A stretch of 64,000 nucleotides of DNA. Source: Stercorarius parasiticus (Eukaryota; Chordata; Aves; Charadriiformes; Stercorariidae). Location: positions 124,001-188,000 of the forward strand of contig VWZL01000463.1 in assembly GCA_013396915.1 (NCBI GenBank). The letters run 5' to 3'. Position 1 is the first letter of the stretch. Each line of letters begins with the position of its first letter. Shown one piece after another: positions 38,671 through 52,472 of this stretch. The notes below the pieces were generated by a model. The model did not search any database. It was not told the DNA's origin and was given only the letters and a program-made list of their open reading frames with translations. The position numbers were made by a program, and so were the translations under genes.

Positions 38671-41600
38671 CTATATCCTCTTCCTGCAGTAGGTGACTAT
38701 AAAGCTGTCAACAATCATTTGGGTTTATAGCTATAGCAATTATACTAGATTTTTTTGATTAAATTTGGAATTGTTACATGAGTAGTAGAGAAGAATAAAT
38801 TACCCTTAGTCAGAATTATACTGGCTATATATTTCACTCATTTTTGGGATGACGAAGCATTTATAACAGAACTGCATCCGCTCTAGGGATGCGGAAGGAT
38901 TGCTCTTAGTATGACAGAATAGATTCGCTGTCCTACTAAAGCTTGCTCACATCGATGCAGAGTAGCTGTTCAAGAGAATGTCTCTAAAGCAATTAAAAAT
39001 GTGCTGAGTCTGAGATAATACGGTGAAGAAGCCTTTCACGCGTATGGACAGAACGCCAGGGGAGATCTAGAAGTTTGCCGAAGGAGCAGTGTCTGGCCAA
39101 CGTCTGTGCTCTATAAGTAGTCCTGATTCCACCAAAGGTCTGGGCAAGCGGCCACCTTTATCTGTACCCTTACCTCAATTTACTGCTAGTAGTAGCTCTC
39201 CAAACAGAGAGATGTAAAGTTCCCGATTTTGTGCTGATTTCTAATTGCCACACTATTAAGAAATAGGAAAGGGTAATTATTTATATGAAGCCTTTAAAAG
39301 AGCATGCCAGTTCTGGACAGTAACGAGAATCTGCTTTCTTAATAGTAGTTTGGCAGCCGGGTCTGTTGCTGTTGGCCTGAGAAGTATTCTAAATGCAAAA
39401 TGAGAAATTGCAAAATCTAGTTTGTGTTGATCGGTGTTAAATCAGATTCAATGTAATCAAAGCATGTGATCAGAAATAACGGGCACTTAGGTTTAAGCGG
39501 GTTTCAAAGAAACTTAAGCACATGCTTGCCTTAAACGATATACCTAAAAGCTGTTTCTGAAAGGGACGTTTTCCTGAGTAGGCTAGGATACAGAATTGAA
39601 AAATCTCTTTGAAGCTGAGCTTCTTAATAATGGAGAACAAACAACACCCAATAAAAGAAATGAATGTAGTGATATTTCCAGGAACCCTTCTATAATGTGT
39701 ATCTGTTCTATAGAATGAATACACAAAGGAAATGTATAGCTGTGGCATGACACAATAATGCAGTCATCTATCGCTCAGGCTGGAGCAGAAGGAAGTGGAC
39801 TAGCAAGATATAAAGAAATAGGAGGATTAGGTGTTAAAAGCAGGATGGTGATTTCTTTTTTATTTTTCTTTGAAGCTGTTCTATAATGCTCGCTGTGTAT
39901 TAACCTTCTGCCTGAATAACCCGAAGTGAGTGATAAAATTCCTATCACTGGATCTACTTAAAATTAGGCTGGACAAAAAGTTTTCAGTTCAATCTCCTGA
40001 GCAATATTTTTATGATAGGACATGGCAAGTAAAGCTTGAATACCTGTCGAAAGTCTGTCAAGATGATTGAAGCGAGAGAGGAAACTTCCATGTAGTGGTT
40101 GATAGAAAAATCTCTTCGGGACATGTTCTCAGCAAAAGCGTATCTGGAGAGGTTTATGTACAGCTGCACGAGACAGGGTGATGAGGATCCTTGTTCTTAG
40201 TGCCTAGTCATGTCACAAGTAAAACCTGATACTATATTTTCTTTCAGTGAAATAGTCTGTGTTTGTATATTTTGCTGTCTTACGTTACACGCAGCGGCTT
40301 GTGTTGGCCTACCACGAAACAGAATCGCATAAATAGCACTGAAAAAAAGTTATGTTTATACAGCAAACACTAAACCCCACTGATTTTCTCAAACTTCCCG
40401 ATACAAATTTCATGTAGCTCTGTGTGCAGAAGCGCTATGGTAGCGTAATAGAGAACAATTGCCTCCCCAAAGAAAGAGCTGAACCTCATCAGCTGAACAG
40501 GTGGTTAACTTGCGCTTGGTTGAGTTTGACAGCAGTTGCGTTAGATTTCCTCAAATGACAATTAAATAAAATCTATGCTTTGAGTCAAACTCTCAACTGG
40601 TGCAAGCTGGTATAGCCACATCCCAAGTCAGTTGAAACTGCCTTGGCTCGAGTCAAGGATCTGGCTCTCCATCAGCAGATGGAGACTCAGAAACGCATCC
40701 GCTTCTGCTGCCTGTCTGTGTCTCTGACGATCCAGCTTAATAGTGGAGGAAAAAAAAAGCAAAAGTGGATAGATAGGACACAAAAACCAACACGGCTTTA
40801 TTAACAGCTAGCGGTTTCTTTGTATCATTTCAATTATGCTCCCCCGTAATGAGTTCAATATACTTTTGTAATGTTACTATAAAGCTGCCTATGGGATGAC
40901 AAGAATATATGGTACGATGTTACAGTCCTTTCATAACATTCTGGAGTAATTAGGACATAAAATTGAACTGAAACTTTAAAACACATTTCAACTCTGTTCT
41001 ATATCTATTACTCTTCAGCCGGCAAGGACAGTAATTTAATATTGACTTCTGGCTGCAAGATTACCATATAATCTAAATGCTAATAACAATTAAAGCACGG
41101 TGTGGTGATTAAAGTGTCTCTTGGAATATTGAAAATACAGGTAATAAATGGTGCACGGATGGGAAGGAAAGCTGGAATTTAAGAATCTGTTCGGAAGGTC
41201 TGTGCTGAGAAAAATAGACTGGGCTGAAGAAAAGTTTTCCGCGCAGCCTGTGTACTTCTTTCATGCCGAGCCCTCAAAAACACACTTTTGTTTGATATAT
41301 TTTTATTCCAGGCTCTATCATATGGAAAGCAGACCTTTGAAGCCCAGCTCTGTACTCTTTTTTTTTTTTTCCTTCTTTTTCTTTTCCTCCCTTCTCCCTT
41401 TTCTATAAGCAATGGTTTGTCTCGGGAGAGGTTAAAGTAGTGGCTTCCCTCACAAATTGAGGGGAATATATTCTTTTGAAAGTTAGTTCTTATAAATGAA
41501 ATCTGCACTTCAGAGTCGTTTAGGAGGCAGGAGAACTATGAAAGGCAACTAAAACAAGAAAGCAGTGAAACGCTTAAACCCTTTAAAAATACAAAGCCAT

Positions 41601-42398
41601 ATGTGTAAATGCGTGAGATTTATTAAGCAAGATGTGTGCTGTGATAAATGTGCAGCACAAAAGGTCTCTTGGCTCAGCTGTTAGTTCTTCCAAAACTGTG
41701 TTTGTGTTTAGCTTTGCTTGTGGCTTAAAGCAGTAGGATACTTGTTCCCCTGACTAACATGCTAAATTTCATGGGTTTTTAGTGGGTTTATTCACAGCAG
41801 TATAATGTATCTGGAAGATAAGTGCTGGAGCGATCGGGATGTAGATTCGGGGTTGGTCCCTGCCTTGTTGGCTGCCTGGGAGGGGGCTTTGGAGGGCCCC
41901 TGGTGATATGGCTGATGCCGTGGATCCAGGATCTGGCCTGAGGTCGTCAGTTAATCCAATCATCTCTGGCTATGTAACAACATAGCGGGGGGAAAACTGC
42001 CTGTGTGGCTTCTGATGTCATACCGCCATGTCCACAAAAGCACCAAAGCTTCAGAAACCCTTTGAAGATGTTCGTTGATGTGTTGGTGCAAAAGCCAGGT
42101 TCAAAAGCCTCTGCAAATTTCTTTGTGTTTGCAGTCAACAGCTTCCTTCCAGCTTCTGAATTCATTCTCTTATAAGAACTGAACTTCTCTTTTTTTTTTT
42201 TTAAGTGATTAAAAAAAAGCTTTGCAATATCGTTGATTTTTTTTTTTTCTTGGTTTCTAAATTTCTCCATCTGCTTCCACAGATGCAGAGTGACCTAGCA
42301 GTGCATGAAACAGTTGTCGTAAGCCACACAGAGGCTGTCCAGGGATCATTCCCCAGCCAGTGGCTTCTTGTGGTTTTTTCAGCCTGGTTTCATTTTCT
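38671..42398. other. Gene-free interval (about 3.7 kb)
   Basis: No exon or repeat family recognised apart from a pyrimidine tract near 41.36-41.40 kb and T runs near 42.19 and 42.24 kb just left of the CR1 copy. Confidence 0.5.
41355..41404. repeat. Pyrimidine (C/T) tract
   Basis: Fifty bases of almost pure C and T, starting with a long T run and passing into CTTTTCCTCCC-like sequence. It resembles a splice-acceptor tract, but the AG that follows leads into no convincing open exon. Confidence 0.85.
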
Positions 42399-42633
42399 AG
42401 AGGGGAGATTGAGAGGAGATCTGGGGAAGCAATTGTTTGCCGTGAGGGGGGTGAGCCCCTGGCCCAGGTTGCCCCGAGAAGCTGTGGCTGCCCCATCCCT
42501 GGAGGGGTTCAAGGCCAGGTTGGCCGGGGCTTGGAGCAACCTGGGCTGGTGGGAGGTGTCCCTGCCCAGGGCAGGGGGTGGCACTGGGTGGCCTTTAAGG
42601 TCCCTTCCAACCCGAACCATTCTGTGATTCTAT
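42399..42633 (+). mobile_element. CR1 LINE 3' fragment, sense orientation
   Basis: This is the only CR1 copy in the window in sense orientation. The plus strand reads AGATTGAGAGGAGATCTGGG at its left edge and ends in the canonical terminal repeat ATTCTGTGATTCTAT at 42619-42633. The translation gives RGDLGKQLFAVRG, WPRLPREAV, SLEGFKARL and WWEVSLPRAGG, the C-terminal end of CR1 ORF2. The 5' truncation point coincides with a region also present in the 31.6 kb copy. It belongs to the same subfamily as the 2.65, 27.3 and 31.6 kb copies. Confidence 0.97.
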
Positions 42634-45600
42634 ATTGCAGAACTCACAAGGATGACAGACTTATATCGCTCTTCTCTTTCTACTGTTCCCTTTGTATGTT
42701 TTTGGGGGAGGAAAGGGGCAAAGATATCAGTTACCAACTCTTCCATGAAGCTGTTGCAGCGGTTTCCCCCGCACCGTGCTCCTCTCTCCGGCTGAATTGC
42801 ACGCTCCGAGCTGCAAACACGCAGGTGGCAGGGTGTACTGTCACTTGGCACTATAGATCTTCATGCAATTAGCCCTTGAGTAATGGGCCCTCAACACTTC
42901 ATCAGTTTTGAAGAACCGGGGACCTGCATTGCTAGTGGATAAACTAAACTATACTTTTGGTGCAATGTTTTATATCGGAGAAAGCATTTAAAAGAAACAT
43001 GATGGGGAAGTGTTATGTTCCACAATAAAATATATAATGAATTACTTGACTTTCTGTTCCCCTTTGTGTTCAGAGAAAGGCAGACGGAAGAGAAATAGTT
43101 GAAATGGTTTTGGTTTATATTTTTCACTTCCTTTGCTGTTCAAATGTCTTTGAAATGTCAGGATTTATATAGGTAGAGGTGCTGTTTTGTTTTTCTGTTC
43201 TTTCTCTCTTCCATTTCTCTTTTTCCAGTCCCATATTTCAGGATTTCTGTAGTGGATCCAGGTCAGCGCAAGAAATCAACCATCGCTGTTTCTAGCAGAT
43301 TTCCCTACAGACTCTTTTTGCAGGGATGTAGCTAAAAGGCCCTGGCACCGTACAGCAAATAGTGCCTCATGAGCACAACCTGCTCGATGCTTTAAAGGGA
43401 GCCAAGTTGTTCAGTAGCTTGTTGTTGAGGAGGCGCTTCGCCGCTCTGGGTACTCTTCTACTCCTGGTTCCAACGGCAAGCTACAGGTGGTAGATCTTCA
43501 TGAGCATATATGGGAGGAGATACTTGGAAATATTTCTCAACTCAGCACTTCAATGCTGAGGGTGTTGCTGTGATGGGGATTGCAAGGAAGTGAAACAGTT
43601 TAAAAAATAAAGAATCCTCACTTATGCTCCTATAAAAGTTTGTTGGTGGTAGAGCCTGAGTGACTACTGTTCATCTCTAACCAAAATGTCTAAGTTTGCC
43701 TATTCCCTTTAGCATCTTGGGCAAGTCCATTGAGTTTGAATGTAGACCTGCTGTTCTGTTGTGTCTCTATGTCGAAAGATAAGTAGGATGTGAACGAGGG
43801 GAATTGTGGCCCCCAACTCTTAGGAATGTTCCTTGCTCAGATCTGTATGTTAAGGATACAATATAACCCTATGATTTGATAAGGAGCCGTCTCTGAAGAT
43901 AATGTGTTTCCTGACTCCCAGATTGCTCACAGATAGTGTAGGGAGAGGAGAAAAGGAGTCTCAGAATCACAGCACTCCATCTCGCTTTTTTCTTTCTTAT
44001 TTTTCCTTTTTTTTTCTTTTTCTCTGTTGTGAGGCCATACAGCAGGCTGTATGCGTGCCAACATCTAGAACGAGAAGCAGAAAGGCATCTCTGCAGGCAA
44101 AGAATAACAGAATGAAGTAGCTGGGTCATTCTGTTTTGTCTTGCTATAGCTGACTGAACAGGGACAAAGATCCCTGCGTCGTTGTGACTTGGGAATCAAC
44201 GGCATTGAGTTGTCTCCATGAAAGACTGTGAAAGAGAGGGGAAAAACAAACACAACACTGGTAACCACTTGAACAAATGCAAATAAAATGGAAAAGACTT
44301 TAGTGTCTCTTGGTGTGTTTGTGAGCTGGGATTTACAGTGCACATACGTTGTTCTTGATGAAAACGTTTTTGACTGCTGTTTGTCAAAGCCCTTCTGTGC
44401 TATAACTGCTTCTCTTCATCATAATGGGTTTTCCTGATAGATATCCCTGCCTGAACCATCTTAACCAAAACGATTCCAAGCTTTATTTCTTTAGCATTCA
44501 AGAATGTGTTTTTTATGATAATGCTTTTACTGTGGATGTTGAGCGGTACCCAGAGGGTTGAAGCATTTATTATTGTTCATAATACATGTTTAATAGATCT
44601 GCTTTCTTCTGGAGATTGCAAAGAACTTGATTAATTCTGCAAATGGGGATTATCTCACCTGATAATGAAATGTCCTCATCTCACGGGCAAGAAGAGAAAT
44701 AGGATGGGGGACAGCAGTTCAGCAGAAGAAAAACAGAATAGTTTATGCAGCTGTAGGACAAGAGGAGAATCAGATGGGGGAATGGAGCCCCAGCCTCCTT
44801 CCCCTGTGATCTCAGAACCATTGGCTCTTTGTTCAGACTGGTGAGGAAAAGTATAAGCATCCTCCTCTTGCTCAGGGCTGAAAGGAAGGAGTTGAGTTGG
44901 GAGTGAGGAGCGCTGGTGGGCTCAAGTAAACCCCAGTCTCCTGGAGATCTTGTCCTGGCATAGCTACAGCGGTACCCGCTGACAGCCCAGAGTCGTGTCA
45001 TGGGAGCATGGGCATCACTGGAGCTTTGACAACCAGATCCAAGTTGGCTACAAGTAAGAAGTCCCTCTGTGAGATGTTGCACTTTGGTAAATCCTGATCT
45101 AACATAGCCAAACCAATTAAATGAATTATATGACTATAATCTATATCCACAAAGATATTTACATACTTAGCTCTCATTGATTACTTTTTTTTTTTCCTTT
45201 GAGGATCTGGGTTGTAATATTTTGTTCAGGTAATTGTTATGGGCATTTCTGTCTTATTACTTAAACTCGCAAGTGGAATTCTGCTAATAGACGGATAAAA
45301 TAGTCAGGTTTTTGTTCAGGCCATATTCTGTCTCCTAGGGTTCAGAGCGCTAAACTCCCCTGGCAGATATTTGGGAGGGTGTGTAGTTCCATCATTTTCA
45401 TTTGGTATATCTTTGGACAATTCTGAACTGCAGAAAATCACAGATGCGGAGGGGGGCAGCGGAGAACTTGGTGGTGGTAGGGGGTAAAATTTTGTCAAGA
45501 AATGTGGACAAGAAGCTGCCTAATTAATGCAGGAAAGAGGGGAAGGAAAGCCCAAGAATTTTCCATTGGGGAAGGGAGGGGGGTAATCTCAATACTGTCC

Positions 45601-46172
45601 GAAGTATTTCTGCGTGCTCTTTCTGCGTGAGGTCTTCCTTCCTTGAATAAATTCCGAGTGAGTGAATCAGGAAGGCTAAAGGTAAAAATTTCAAATGTAA
45701 AAAACAATTTTCATGTCGCTCAAACTTGGATATCCAAATAGCCTTTGTTATCTTTTGTTTACTTCATTTCAAGCAGGCAACAGACACAAAATTTAAGTGT
45801 GGTGCAGGTGGAGATTAAAGTCATGGGGAGATGAGGAAGGGTTATTTGCATGAAATAATGGAATCTGTGCAAGTATGAGGAACTCTAGTTTTTACATTGT
45901 CTATCAAAAATATATTGGGCAGAGCATCTGCTTGGGCCCACAGGAGAGAACAGGTCAATCTGTGCAGAGGATTTGCTGTGAAGGCATTATTAATTTCAGC
46001 TGTGTTTGATTTTTCTCTCTGCTGTTTGAAAGGTGTACTGCTTGACATTCCCCAGCCCTGGCGTAGGACACAGAGTTCATGTTTAGCCTCAGAACACTGA
46101 TGTTTGATAGGGCGCTGACTTTGTCTTTATGCTTATCTGTGAATGCATCTTGTGTAAGATAGCGATAGAGAA
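42634..46172. other. Gene-free interval (about 3.5 kb)
   Basis: No supported exon. Low-complexity T/C sequence lies at 43985-44028 and a T run at 45186-45198. The minus-strand frame of about 130 codons at 44.7-45.1 kb has no recognisable domain. Confidence 0.5.
43985..44028. repeat. T-rich pyrimidine tract
   Basis: Mostly T with interspersed C and one A. Low complexity, no function assigned. Confidence 0.8.
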
Positions 46173-47047
46173 CTACAATATTCGAGTCTTCTGGCAAGGG
46201 GTTTTTGTAAGACAGACTGGAAAATTTAGCCGATTTGTATTTCTGCGAATTACAGACGCTTTAGCAAAAGCAACAGGAGTTACTGGTAGAAAATGGTCCC
46301 CAAAAATCCTTTGCCATAATAGCAACAAACTGACTGAACCTATAATACGCAAGCTTCTAGGTGTGCGTTCTTCTAAAACATCCTTAGCAATGATATGGGC
46401 TCTGAGCACGCAGGTGAGATTGCGATTGTCATAGTCAATGGAGTGTTTAAGACTCTGCCAATTGTCAAAGAATTGGAGCGTTGTCAGGCTCCAAGTTTCT
46501 AAACTGTACATTGCTTGGGTGGAGCTATTCCAATGTACACGGGGAAAAACAGGAAGTGGGCTGCGGGCTCGATGATGAAGTGGATAATAGTTAAGATCTA
46601 AGGTGAAGTGATGGCGACCGTTTCTTTAGCTTTGTTGGGAGATGCCTGTGATCCCAACAGCCCTGTGCATAATTGCTGTATGGTCCCTAAGAGAAGGGCT
46701 TTGGATTGTGCAAATCCACACTGACCCTTATCATTGCTAACAGAAAGACTCTGAGCCCTTAATTTTTGTCTTAAAGACATTTCCAGTCCAGTAGGTTTCG
46801 AGCTTTACAGTTGCAGCTTAGTTCTGTTCTCCTTGTGGGGTTTGTATCAGTCTAACCTTTTGCCTGTTGTGAATTCTTCCAGAAAGTGGTTATAAATTTG
46901 ACTTGGGAAATTTTGCATTGTTCGAAATGTTACAGTAAACCACAGGGACTGATCACCTATGTCAATTCTCACCTTATTAGCAGTGTTTATGGCAGAATAA
47001 AGGAATTTTAAGGATAAGAAATGCTTGCCTAGTTTGTCAAGTGACAC
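46173..47047 (-). pseudogene. Possible decayed coding block, family unidentified
   Basis: On the minus strand about 290 codons are nearly open in a background where stops are frequent. The frame starting near 47047 is open except for a TGA at 46849-46847 and a TAA at 46807-46805, then ends at TAG 46600-46598. A second frame is open from about 46630 to the TAG at 46173. One frameshift near 46.60-46.63 kb and two stop changes would explain the whole block as a single broken gene. The predicted product has several tryptophans, aromatic-rich stretches and N-x-S/T sites, which would fit a degraded glycoprotein such as an endogenous retroviral envelope remnant. I recognise no diagnostic motif, no LTR and no neighbouring gag or pol. 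It may also be chance. An ATG-opened plus-strand frame overlaps at 46.13-46.43 kb and is no better supported. Confidence 0.28.
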
Positions 47048-49167
47048 TGCTGTTTATTACTGTAATTTTTTTTCTGCTGCATATTCCGTGAGCTAATTGA
47101 AAAATCCATTTTTCTTAATTTAAGGTTAAGAGTTCTGTATTTCTTTAAGTTAAATTCAGCTAGGAACTCAGTTGGGCTCACTAAATTGTACCTGACAATT
47201 GCATCCCTTTAGCTTATTATGCCTATTAATTTGCTTTGCATTATATTTCCTTTCATAGACTGATCCTGACTGGCTTGACATGACTTTCTTTTTTCAAACT
47301 GTTTTAGTGTTTTATTTTCTAATTAGCGCTTCATTTTTCATCTTGCTTAACCCTGTGGCATGACAATATTCTTAAGAGGAGTAGCAGGATGGATTTTTCA
47401 GCTACTTAAGCTTGGAAAAGTCCAAAGTTTAAAGCACCAGCAACTGTACCTGCTCCTCAATTATTAGTTTTAATTGACTTTAAGAGCATCCCTCCACTTT
47501 TAGGACTCTGATCTTAGAAACTTCTGCACGTGAGTGGATTTATTGATGCGTAGTCTCCCAGCTGGCCCTGAAATACCGCAGGTGAATGGCAGAACCAAGA
47601 AAGGTGGTCCTGACTCCCAGCTGAGTGCACTTTATTACAGGCCCCAACAATTCAATATTCAGCACAAAGCAATATTTTAAAACATTCTGCAAAGCGGTAG
47701 AGACTTTGTACTAAAAATAACAAAGGCTTTCCCATTTAGCTGCTCCAGCTGAGGACTATTGTTTGTTCTCGGAGATAATTAGCAGCCATCCTCAGAGCTT
47801 TCTGAACGGCTTTGTACACGGAACTGACAGTTTAAAAACACAGAAAAAATACAGCGAGGCTACTTAGAACATAACACAAAATACCGGATTAATGAGTCAT
47901 CTCCCAGCCTGACGGAAGAGTAAGAAAAGTCTTGAATAAAAAGAAAAGCCACTCATTCAGTAATATACGTCATCAGTCTTTTGAGCTTGTTTGCCATCAG
48001 ACCATGGCTCTCCCCTGTAAGATTCCTTCTCATTACGACGCAAATCCTGAATATTTCTGTTTTGAGCCGAACACTTGGAAGTTGAGACCTGTTTTTTTGG
48101 GAGCAGGAGAGAAATTTGCCCCGTCATAAGACTAATATGAGACTTCTAAAACCCATACACGTAGCGCAGCGTTAGATACCGTGATTAAAACTTAGAAGAA
48201 ATAGAAGTACAGCTCAAAGAAATAGTCTTGTTTATTTTTAGTTCCGAATTCTGTAAGTTCTGTGCTTTACTAAAAGTAACAATTTGCCATCTGTAACAAC
48301 TGATAGGCAGTTAATGTGAGTATGATCTGTATATGTGACGCCAGATCTGCAAATACTTGCACCTCCAGGTGGTCACGGCCGTAAGTTCCGTGACAGCTCA
48401 GCTACGTTCACGTGGAGCATCACTCTTCTGGGACTGATTGTTTCCAATTTGTCAATCTGCCAAGTGAATTTCTCTTCTCTTTATTTATGTCTTTTTTCCA
48501 AATCATTCAGCAAAGTTGCAAAATTGTTTCTTTACTGATTCGTTGCGCTTAGTCCTTGGACATACCTCTCCAGTCATTTTTGACCTATCTAAAGTAAGGC
48601 AGTCAATGACTGATAAGTAAAAGGGAAAATTCCCTATCTCCGAATGAACAGTTTCCTGGTTCTTAGAAGTTCAGTACCCTCCCAGCCACGTGATTTGGAC
48701 ACTATATATGTCATTGGTTGACGATGTTGGGATTTACGTTTTGTTTCATCCACAGTTGTTTAAATACTTGCTGCGATTTTTCTCTCTGGGGTAGCACAGG
48801 CTGAGAGCCGCAGGCTGGCAAATATTGATTTGCTTCCGCAGCCTTTTGGTTGTGCTACTTTCTGGGTGACCTGCGGTGTGGTCTAGAGCAGACAGTTGAG
48901 AAAAGTATGTGCTGGAGTGCACTATCCACATCCTCGCACGTGTGTGGCTCACAACTATGTTTTATGATCCCCGTGTCAGGGAATAGTGGGCGTTTTCTGC
49001 CACGTTTCCACAACGAGATCAGTGTTTAAAGATTGGGCTACAGACAAGAATATGGCTTGTTAGATCAGAATTACTATGAACCATGTGAAAGGTTTTGATC
49101 ATCAAAGGAAGGCACAGATGAAGTACCTGGGGCTTTGATTTCTCTCATACATCCACTGCTTTCTTTT

Positions 49168-49184
49168 AAAAAAAAAAAAAAAAA
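49168..49184. repeat. Poly-A run (17 A)
   Basis: Simple homopolymer. No processed gene copy is visible upstream, so a retroposed tail is not supported. Confidence 0.9.
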
Positions 49185-52100
49185 GGCTGCCAAAGGCCAT
49201 CATTTTGAAGATACCTGCATGCACCTCTTCTAGTGTGGAATGTGCACGATAAATGGGATTGTTTCCTATTACAGATTTTGTCCATCACATTGCTTGTAAA
49301 GGTTTTCTTTATCTACTAGATGTGCTTTTATGACAGTCTCGCAGTATTTAATATGATTTCAGTCTCTGTTATTGGCATCTGCGTATGAAATGCAGATGAA
49401 TGTCTCTGCAGCAGAGGATAATGTGACCTCAGGGTGTGCCATATGATTACAAATGATATGAAATTTGTCTTCTGAATAAACTTTCACGACCATATGTAAG
49501 GACAACTTAAAAGCAGCAGTGTTATACACGGGGTTATTTAGAACTAGAGAATTCAGTTCCTGGAAAACTCCTGTTAGGAAAAGCCAAAATTTCCACAAAA
49601 TTTACATATGAAATATTATTTTTTCCTGTTCAATTTGTAACAACCAAAATCATTATTTCTAGCACCGTCAAGGCAATAGTCATTCTAATCTCACTTGGAT
49701 TGTATTTGTATTTAGTATTTTAAAATTGCAAACATCAAAGGCTCATCGGTCTCCATGCAGACTTACTTGAGACTATGCTGAGATTTTTCACTTTGCGCAA
49801 AAAGCATTTATGGGATGCAGATATTAGAAACAGAGTTAGTTCTTAAAACGATTAGTAACCAAATGGTTAAACTCTAGAGAAACAAATGCTGATGGTCCTT
49901 AACATATCTTTGAAATTGTCTTAATTGTTGTCATTTTGAAGCATGATAGGAAAGAAAATAACCTTGTTACGCTTTGCTGGCTGACTTAGTATTTGCATCC
50001 TCCCCTAATGCAGAGTGTAAGATCTGTGGGGGATTTCGAGCTCTAATGCAGCTGCACCTGGGATTACTCTGGGTTCTCTTGCTGTTCTGACTCCTGCACA
50101 AGGTTAAAGATTCTCGGTAATAGTTATATTTTTATGCAAATGAGTTTTCGGTAGTCTCAGAGGAAACAAATCTTTTAACACCTCTGCTTTGTGACAGAAC
50201 TTTGACGTTCTTTTAAATGTAGGAAACATCAATATTTCTTATGCTTTTAACAAATTAATCTTTAAACTTTAAGTCTTTAAACTGTTCAGAAATCATGCAT
50301 TTGTTCAGCATCATTTACGCCCAAAACAATTGGTACAACCTTCATACCATTTGCTCAGCTGAATTACTCCTCTGTTATTGAGGCTTGTCCTTTTTGGGCC
50401 TGTTCACAATATTAGACATGATCAAAACCAGACCTTCTATCCCAAAGGAAATTCTTGTACTTGAAAGCAAAAAAACTCAGTTGATTCAAGCTTTCGTGAA
50501 CTTAGGTATTCCAAAGCACTTTTACTGAGAAACGTGAAAGGATTGTGTCTTGATAATCCTGGCTGAAAACGGTTGCTTTTTATTTTTTTCCTTATAGAAA
50601 CTGCCATAGAAAACTTTACAAAATTGATCAATGCAGAGCTTTTTAATTTGCCCGAAGCATATTTTCAGACATAGATCACTTTCCTTTGCGATGTTATACC
50701 ATCCTTTAAATAATAGAATAATGCCAAGGAAATAACTCAGCAATCCTGAGCTGAAACCCCAGCTCTAATTGCTAAAGAATGCAGTCTTTGGAAGAAACCG
50801 GTGATGAATGTAGAGCTCTATAGTTGCTCCATATTCCTTGTGACATTTATGGATGTCACAGTCCTTTCCGTTCCCCATTTTTAATTCCTTTCTGTGGTTA
50901 CTTTTTTGCAAAAACTGAGATGTGCTGAGACTGAAATGCAACCTCAGTGTGTAAGACAGCTCTCTAATGCTGTGATTCACCTCGCTTTTCCCACCAGCAG
51001 ATGCACTACTGGTAAAAACATCAGCGAGCCCCCAGTGGAGCCCGTCTCCTCTCTAGCGATTTAAGCGGAATTCTGAGAAATGACTGGTTTTGTCAGCAGG
51101 CGTGCCAGCTGAGCTAAAGCAGCCTCCGATCTGAGCCACCCGGAGGTCAACCTTATGAATCTTTTGGGATGTGGCCAGCTGTGGCACTTGCACATAAAAG
51201 CTATTAGCTCTTACTGAATTATGGGGAGACTTCATTAACGCTGAAATGGCTGTTCCCATGTATACCCCTTGCGTAACCTCTGGCTTTACAGTGGAGTTGA
51301 AACAGAAGATTTCCCCATGGCAGGGTGATCCCATCCAAGCATTCTGCAAGTCTTGCAGTTGTCTTTAATTTGGAATAATGAGCAAAACTGGATTTGCTAA
51401 CACTGCACCAGAGCAGTGGCCCCACTTGTCTAGGTTTTGTCCATTCTATTGACCAGTACCAGCCTCTTCCAAGAAGCCTGTGGTTTTACGTGTGCAGCCT
51501 ACAGGCCATGGTACAGCTCAAAGAGTGGCGACTGAAGGAACTGAGCAGAGAGGTTCTTGTCTGTGCTCTGTACACAGAGACAAGAAGAAAAAGGTCCTTC
51601 ACACAGGGCTCACGAGCTAAGTGTACATAGCTTGGAGTCTTTGGAGTAATTCATAAACTCCAAAATGAATATCCCCTATTGTTTGTTTGTTTATTACGGT
51701 AGCACCTGCTGATTCTGACCAAGATCAGTGAGAGATGCTGTAAAAACATACACTGAATGACAGCTCCTGTTGTGCTGCACTTATCTAACTAGAGCTACAA
51801 AGCATGGGAGGAAAGCATCTCAGAGAGCTGCTCACACAGCTGGTCAGCAGCAAAGCCCGAAGGATGATGCTCACTGCGGTGCACCACTTGCCAGCCTAGA
51901 TTCCTCAATCTTTTTCCCCCCCCCTCCAGAGCTCCAAAATACATAAGTGTAGAAATATCAGAGAATTGAGACCCAGGAGGTATTAAACCGCAGTGGCACA
52001 ACACAGTAACAGGCAGAAACAAACAAAGCATCTACTTGGCAGTATGTGGAAAATACTAAGGCTCCTTACTTTAAACATAGACAAAAAGGCAAAAGAATTC

Positions 52101-52453
52101 AACTTGATCCTTTAATATAAAAAGCTTCCTTCTATTAGGACTTGACAAATATGTGGACTTGGGAACACTTCTTAGCTCTGTAATCTGGGTATCCTTCCTG
52201 ATCACACCATGACTTTGGGCTGGGATGAGACCGAAGTCTACCCTGTCTCCCATTTACCTTTGACTCAGTGGGGAATAAACCTGTGTTCGCAGTGGGGATG
52301 AAGCCACAGGGTTAAGTCCGTGCAGGTCACTGCGATGCCCATCTGCCGTGATTTAAATGCTGACCCAGTGATTTCTACTAAACCAATGGACAAGTCTGCA
52401 TGGCTTATAATAACTACATCTGGTGTGCCTAAAAAATGTCAACTCTTATTTAA

Positions 52454-52472
52454 TTTTTTTTTTTTTTTTTTT
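52454..52472. repeat. Poly-T run (19 T)
   Basis: Simple homopolymer within AT-rich sequence. No recognisable element lies beside it. Confidence 0.9.

Noticed and set aside
41355..41404. Pyrimidine tract as a splice acceptor
   Set aside because: No adjacent AG leads to an exon-like open frame, and low-complexity pyrimidine runs are frequent in this window.
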